Source: an uncultured Ruminococcus sp.
GTDB lineage: Bacteria > Bacillota > Clostridia > Oscillospirales > CAG-272
Length of the DNA stretch: 9,576 bases
NCBI GenBank assembly: GCA_902778205.1
Contig: CACYWX010000116.1
Span: 1-9,576 of the forward strand
Direction of reading: 5' to 3'
Numbering within the stretch: position 1 is the stretch's first letter; the number at the start of each line of letters is the position of its first letter. The translations under genes were made by a program, and so were the position numbers. This document shows, piece by piece, positions 6,169 to 9,576 of the stretch. The notes under the pieces are model-generated. The model was given only the letters and a program-made list of their open reading frames with translations, ran no database searches and was not told the origin of the DNA.

Positions 6169-7458
6169 ATGGAAGAAACAAAGAAAAAAGCCGTCCTCTG
6201 CGCCGTCTTCCCTCAGAACGGAGAGGAGGAGAGCGACATCTCTCTCCGCGAGCTGGAACGGCTCTGCGATACCGCCGGATGCTCCGTGGCCGCCATCGTC
6301 TCCCAGTGCCGGGAGAAGCCCGACGTCCGCACCGTCCTCGGCAGCGGCAAGGTGCAGGAGCTGTCCTTCCTCTGCTCCACCCTGGAGGCGGATCTGGTGG
6401 TCTTCGACTGCGAGCTGTCCCCCTCCCAGATCAAGGCGCTGGAGGACTCCATCACCGCCGACATCCCGGTCATCGACCGGAGCATGCTGATTCTGGACAT
6501 CTTCGCCGACCATGCCCGGACCCTGGAGGGACGCCTGCAGGTGGAGCTTGCCCAGCTGAAATACACCTCTCCCCGGCTGGTGGGGAAGGGGAAGGAGCTC
6601 TCCCGTCAGGGCGGCGCGTCCTCCTCGGGCTCCGTCGGCGCGAGAGGTCCCGGCGAGACCAAGCTGGAGATCGACCGGCGCCGGGTCCGGGAGCGCATCG
6701 CAGCTCTTGAGGAGGAGCTGGACCGGGTGGCCCGGAACCGTCAGGTCATGCGCAGTCAGCGGGACCGCTCCGGCATCCCGAAGGTGGGCATCGTGGGTTA
6801 TACCAACGCCGGGAAGAGCACCCTGCTGAACACTCTCACCGGTGCGGGCATCCTGGCGGAAAACAAGCTCTTCGCCACGCTGGATCCCACCACCCGCCAG
6901 TACGTTACCCCCTCCGGCGCGAAGCTGCTTTTGACCGATACCGTGGGCTTCATCCGGAACCTGCCCACCCATCTCATCAAGGCCTTCCGCTCCACCCTGG
7001 ACGAGGCGGTTTTGTCCGACGTGCTGATGCTGGTCATCGACGCCTCCGACCCGGAGTTCATCAGCCAGACCGCCGTCACCGCGGAGCTTCTGGAGGAGCT
7101 GGGCGCTCAGGGGAAGCCGACTCTGTACGTCTTCAACAAGTGCGACATCTGCGCCGACCGGGACGCCCTGGTTCAGATGCGGAGTCTGGCCTCGCGCTCC
7201 GGCACCGAGGTGGTGTTTGTGTCCGCGAAGACCGGCGCCGGCATCGGGACCCTTGTGGAGAAGCTGGAGTCCATGGCCATGGCGGGACGGCATCGGGTGA
7301 CCCTGATGATCCCGCCGGAGGACGGAGCCGTCACGGGCCTGATCTACAAGGAGGCCGACGACGTGGAGATGGAGTACCGGGAGGACGGGATCCTCTGCCG
7401 CTGTATCCTGGACGACCGGCTGTACGCCAGACTGAAGCAGTATATCACCGAAGAATGA
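6169..7458 (+). CDS. hflX: GTPase HflX, ribosome-associated
   Basis: HflX is a GTPase that binds the 50S subunit and can split or rescue stalled ribosomes, for example after heat or antibiotic stress. The 429-residue protein has an N-terminal HflX domain (about 5-190) with the glycine-rich linker GARGPGETKLE (157-167) and a helical segment. The G domain follows: G1 GYTNAGKS (210-217), G2 within FATLDPTTR (235-243), G3 DTVG (257-260), G4 NKCD (323-326) and G5 SAK (352-354). All nucleotide-binding motifs are intact and the length is normal. The ATG at 6169 fits homologue N-termini, but no Shine-Dalgarno precedes it; upstream are a pyrimidine-rich tract and a hairpin. The stop lies 10 bases before yigZ, implying co-transcription. 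No convincing promoter was found directly upstream. Confidence 0.95.
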   Translation: MEETKKKAVLCAVFPQNGEEESDISLRELERLCDTAGCSVAAIVSQCREKPDVRTVLGSGKVQELSFLCSTLEADLVVFDCELSPSQIKALEDSITADIPVIDRSMLILDIFADHARTLEGRLQVELAQLKYTSPRLVGKGKELSRQGGASSSGSVGARGPGETKLEIDRRRVRERIAALEEELDRVARNRQVMRSQRDRSGIPKVGIVGYTNAGKSTLLNTLTGAGILAENKLFATLDPTTRQYVTPSGAKLLLTDTVGFIRNLPTHLIKAFRSTLDEAVLSDVLMLVIDASDPEFISQTAVTAELLEELGAQGKPTLYVFNKCDICADRDALVQMRSLASRSGTEVVFVSAKTGAGIGTLVEKLESMAMAGRHRVTLMIPPEDGAVTGLIYKEADDVEMEYREDGILCRCILDDRLYARLKQYITEE

Positions 7459-7468
7459 CGGAGGTCCC

Positions 7469-8137
7469 ATGAAGAAGAAGCAGACCGCCGCCCCCGCCGG
7501 AGATGGGGAGCCGAAAAAGCGCGTCACGCTGGCAAAAAGCGTGTCCGTGGAGATGGAGGAGCGCAAGTCCGTGTTCATCGGGCACGCCGCTCCCGTGTCC
7601 TCGGAGGAGGAGGCGCGGGCTTTCATCGACGAAAAACGCCGTCAATACCACGACGCCACCCACAACGTCTACGCCTACCTTCTGAACGGCGGCGCCATCG
7701 CCCGGTACAGCGACGACGGAGAGCCCCAGGGGACCGCCGGCATTCCGGTGCTGAACGTGGTCAAGCAGTCCGGCGCGACGGATCTGTGCGTGGTGGTGAC
7801 CCGGTATTTCGGCGGGATCCTTCTGGGGGCCGGAGGACTGGTGCGGGCCTACGGAGCCTCGGCCAGACAGGCGGTGGACGCGGCGGGCCTTGCGGTGTTT
7901 GAGCCCTGGTCCGTTCTGCGGGTGACCCTTTCCTATTCGGACTATCAGAAGCTGCAGGCCTCCCTTCCGAAGCTGGGCGCGGTGGAGGACGGATGCGAAT
8001 TCGGAGCCGACGTGGTGTCCTGCTGCGCGCTCCTTTCCTCCCGGGAGGAGGAATTCCGTCTGGCCGCCGCCGAGCTGACCGCGGGACGGGCCTCCGTTCA
8101 GCTGGACCGGATCGAGGAGCGGGCATCCCCGGCCTGA
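7469..8137 (+). CDS. yigZ: IMPACT/YigZ family protein (UPF0029)
   Basis: The 222-residue protein belongs to the YigZ/YvyE/IMPACT family. Eukaryotic IMPACT modulates translation control through GCN1; the bacterial role is not firmly known but is thought to touch translation or RNA. The Impact N-terminal domain spans about 25-140, with DATHNVYAYLL, the signature RYSDDGEPQGTAGIP (79-93) and TRYFGGILLGAGGLVRAYG (111-129). The remainder (about 145-215) fits the ferredoxin-like C-terminal domain. A short lysine-rich N-terminal tail precedes the fold. The ATG at 7469 has a GGAGGT site and starts 10 bases after hflX, so the two translation-linked genes are likely one operon, ended by a hairpin near 8214-8250. 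Confidence 0.92.
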   Translation: MKKKQTAAPAGDGEPKKRVTLAKSVSVEMEERKSVFIGHAAPVSSEEEARAFIDEKRRQYHDATHNVYAYLLNGGAIARYSDDGEPQGTAGIPVLNVVKQSGATDLCVVVTRYFGGILLGAGGLVRAYGASARQAVDAAGLAVFEPWSVLRVTLSYSDYQKLQASLPKLGAVEDGCEFGADVVSCCALLSSREEEFRLAAAELTAGRASVQLDRIEERASPA

Positions 8138-8213
8138 TGCGCCGCGCGTTCCGGGATCCGGCCGGTTTTGCGCCGCTTTGCCGGATCGTTCCCCATATCG
8201 GCCCCATATCGGA

Positions 8214-8250
8214 GAGAAGCTGCCCGATCCGCGGCTTTTCTTTCTTTTCT
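8214..8250 (+). terminator. Probable intrinsic terminator after yigZ
   Basis: A 10-pair stem (8214-8223 with 8231-8240, two G-U pairs, 7-nt loop) runs into a pyrimidine-rich TTTCTTTTCT tract. A second small hairpin (CTTTTC-TCCC-GAAAAG, 8244-8259) overlaps the tract. An upstream 8-bp stem (GATCCGGC 8155-8162 with GCCGGATC 8180-8187) lacks a T run. The T tract is interrupted by C, so efficiency is uncertain. Confidence 0.6.
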
Positions 8251-8290
8251 CCCGAAAAGCGCGAAAAAAGTAATCGACCCTGTTTTTGCG

Positions 8291-8307
8291 TATATTATGT
8301 ATATAAC
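8291..8307 (+). promoter_or_regulatory. AT-rich candidate -10 region before the dgt-like gene
   Basis: TATATT (8291-8296) and TATAAC (8302-8307) each match TATAAT at 5 of 6 positions in an otherwise GC-rich region, 25-40 bases before the next start codon. No well-spaced -35 box was found, so this is a weak promoter call. Confidence 0.3.
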
Positions 8308-8331
8308 GCCGACCCAAACGGAGCGCGAAGC

Positions 8332-9326
8332 ATGGCGAACACCGAACCGGAGGACCGGACATACGGCGGCACCGTCCGGGACATCTTCTACGAACGCGAA
8401 CGCATGACCCTCTCTCCCCGCGCCTTTCTCTGCGAGCATACGAAAGGCCGCGACAGACCCGAGGAGGAATGCGTCAACCGCACGGAATTCCAGAGGGACC
8501 GGGACCGCATCCTCCACTGCAAATCCTTCCGCCGGATGATGCACAAGACCCAGGTTTTCTTCTTCCCGGTGGACGAGCATTACCGGACCAGTGCGAGGCC
8601 GCCGCCCTGGGCCACGATCTGGGCCACACGCCCTTCGGACACAGCGGCGAGGCCGTCATGCAGGACTGCTTCGATCCCTCCTTCACCCATTACCGGCAGA
8701 GTCTCAGGGTGGTGGAGTTCCTCGAGAAGAACGGGCGGGGGCTGAACCTGACCTGGGAGGTCCGGGACGGCATCGTGAACCACTCCGGCTCCAACAAGGC
8801 GTCCACCCTGGAGGGCAGGATCATCAAGTTCGCGGACCGCATCGCCTACATCAACCACGACATCGACGACTCCATCCGCGCCGGCATCATCACCCTGGAG
8901 GACATTCCCCTCCGGTACCGGGAGATTCTGGGGAGCGGCCATTCCGAGCGGATCAACACCATGGTGTCCTCCGTCATCGAGGCCAGCCGGGAGGGGGACG
9001 ACATCGCCATGACCCCGGAGGTCGGGGAGGCCACGGAGGAGCTGCGCCAGTTTTTGTTCGAGAACGTCTACCACAATCCCGTGGCCAAGCGGGAGGAGAG
9101 CAAGGCGAGGAATCTGCTTGAGCAGTTATACCGCTATTTCTGTGCCAATCCTCAGAAAATGCCCGCGTTTTATTACGAAAACACCGCGAACGATTCCGTG
9201 GGCCGCTGTGTCTGCGACTACATTTCCGGCATGACGGACCGCTACGCCGTGGATCTTTACAAGGATCTCTTCATCCCGAAGGAGTGGGAGACGCCCGCGT
9301 CGCACGCCGGTGTGAGCGGGACATGA
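8332..9326 (+). pseudogene. Deoxyguanosinetriphosphate triphosphohydrolase-like HD hydrolase, broken by internal deletion and frameshift
   Basis: Family members hydrolyse dNTPs to nucleosides and triphosphate through a metal-binding H...HD...D site. The gene starts at ATG 8332 (GGAG at 8320-8323, 8-base spacing). It reads normally through RDRPEEEC, TEFQRDRDRILHCKSFRRM and KTQVFF to HYRT at codons 83-86 (ending 8589). In homologues an RLTHTLEVSQ-type segment of about 25 residues follows. Here it is absent, and the protein resumes in the next frame from about 8592 as CEAAALGHDLGHTPFGHSGE. That frame continues intact through VNHSGSN and the metal-ligand region FADRIAYINHD to a stop at 9326. The first frame instead ends at 8745, giving a truncated product of 137 residues. 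The first metal-ligand histidine is lost with the gap, so joining the frames would not restore the site. The rest is undamaged, suggesting a recent event or an assembly or sequencing error. dnaG follows 60 bases downstream. Confidence 0.85.
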
Positions 9327-9386
9327 CGAAAACCGCTGCCTGTGGACGATCCCGCCGCATCATACGCCGAAGGAGGTGAACCCCGC

Positions 9387-9576
9387 GTGATCCCGTCGAA
9401 CATCATCGACGACATCAAATTCCGCTGCGACATCGAGAGCGTGGTGTCCTCCTACGTGACCCTGAAGAGGACCGGCGCGAACCTGAAGGGGCTCTGTCCC
9501 TTCCACAGCGAAAAAACGCCCTCCTTCACCGTCTATCCCGGCACCCAGAGCTATTACTGCTTCGGATGCGGCGCGG
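9387..9576 (+). CDS. dnaG: DNA primase DnaG, N-terminal part (3' truncated by window end)
   Basis: DnaG makes RNA primers for replication forks. Sixty-three codons are visible, from GTG 9387, chosen because AGGAGGTGAA (9371-9380) precedes it and the sequence begins like family members with an IPSNIIDDIKFRCDIESVVSSYV-type helix. The zinc-binding domain is clear: CPFH (Cys37, His40), then SEKTPSF, then YYCFGCGA (Cys58, Cys61), all four zinc ligands present. The catalytic TOPRIM domain lies beyond the window. The gene follows the broken dGTPase-like gene by 60 bases with no terminator between them. In many Firmicutes dnaG is followed by rpoD, which cannot be checked here. Confidence 0.96.
   Translation, partial: MIPSNIIDDIKFRCDIESVVSSYVTLKRTGANLKGLCPFHSEKTPSFTVYPGTQSYYCFGCGA

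Noticed and set aside
8469..8591. Upstream extension of the second dgt frame as a separate gene starting at 8469
   Set aside because: Before 8592 this frame is a shadow of the true dgt frame, with a Pro/Gly-rich unrelated translation; homology begins only at CEAAALGHD.
1..9576. CRISPR array, transposon, prophage or tRNA/rRNA gene
   Set aside because: No regularly spaced direct repeats, transposase or integrase motifs, or tRNA/rRNA signatures were seen anywhere in the window.

Overview
The window is GC-rich DNA from an endospore-forming, Clostridia-type Firmicute, possibly of the Oscillospiraceae/Ruminococcaceae kind. The evidence is a spoIIGA-sigE sporulation pair, strong GGAGG ribosome binding sites, GTG and TTG starts, and a dGTPase-like gene directly before dnaG. 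The genus assignment is inference; no rRNA is present.

Left part (1-3545). The window opens inside the C-terminal portion of an extracellular solute-binding protein, which ends at 501. A strong hairpin terminator (575-627) separates it from a convergent two-component operon on the minus strand: an OmpR/PhoB-type response regulator (2853-3545) followed, with a 4-bp overlap, by a large multi-pass sensor histidine kinase (643-2856). Two sigma-A-type promoters lie upstream of the regulator, one of them close to consensus.

Middle (3776-5712). On the plus strand, spoIIGA (membrane aspartic protease) and sigE (pro-sigma-E, TTG start) form the compartment-specific sporulation switch in which SpoIIGA cleaves the sigma-E pro-sequence. 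sigG, often third in this cluster, is absent. The housekeeping gene rpmE (zinc-type bL31) follows with its own strong promoter and terminator.

Intergenic block (5713-6168). About 450 bases hold no convincing gene, but from 5901 onward they contain a chain of compact inverted repeats ending 15 bases before hflX. This is the least explained part of the window and may be a dispersed structured repeat and/or a regulatory leader.

Right part (6169-9576). hflX (ribosome-associated GTPase, no visible Shine-Dalgarno) and yigZ (IMPACT family) form a pair closed by a terminator-like hairpin. Next comes a dGTPase-like HD hydrolase gene that is broken: about 25 codons, including the first metal-binding histidine of the HD site, are missing and the frame shifts at the gap. 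The window ends in the first 63 codons of dnaG (primase). No phage, CRISPR, transposase or defence gene is seen.
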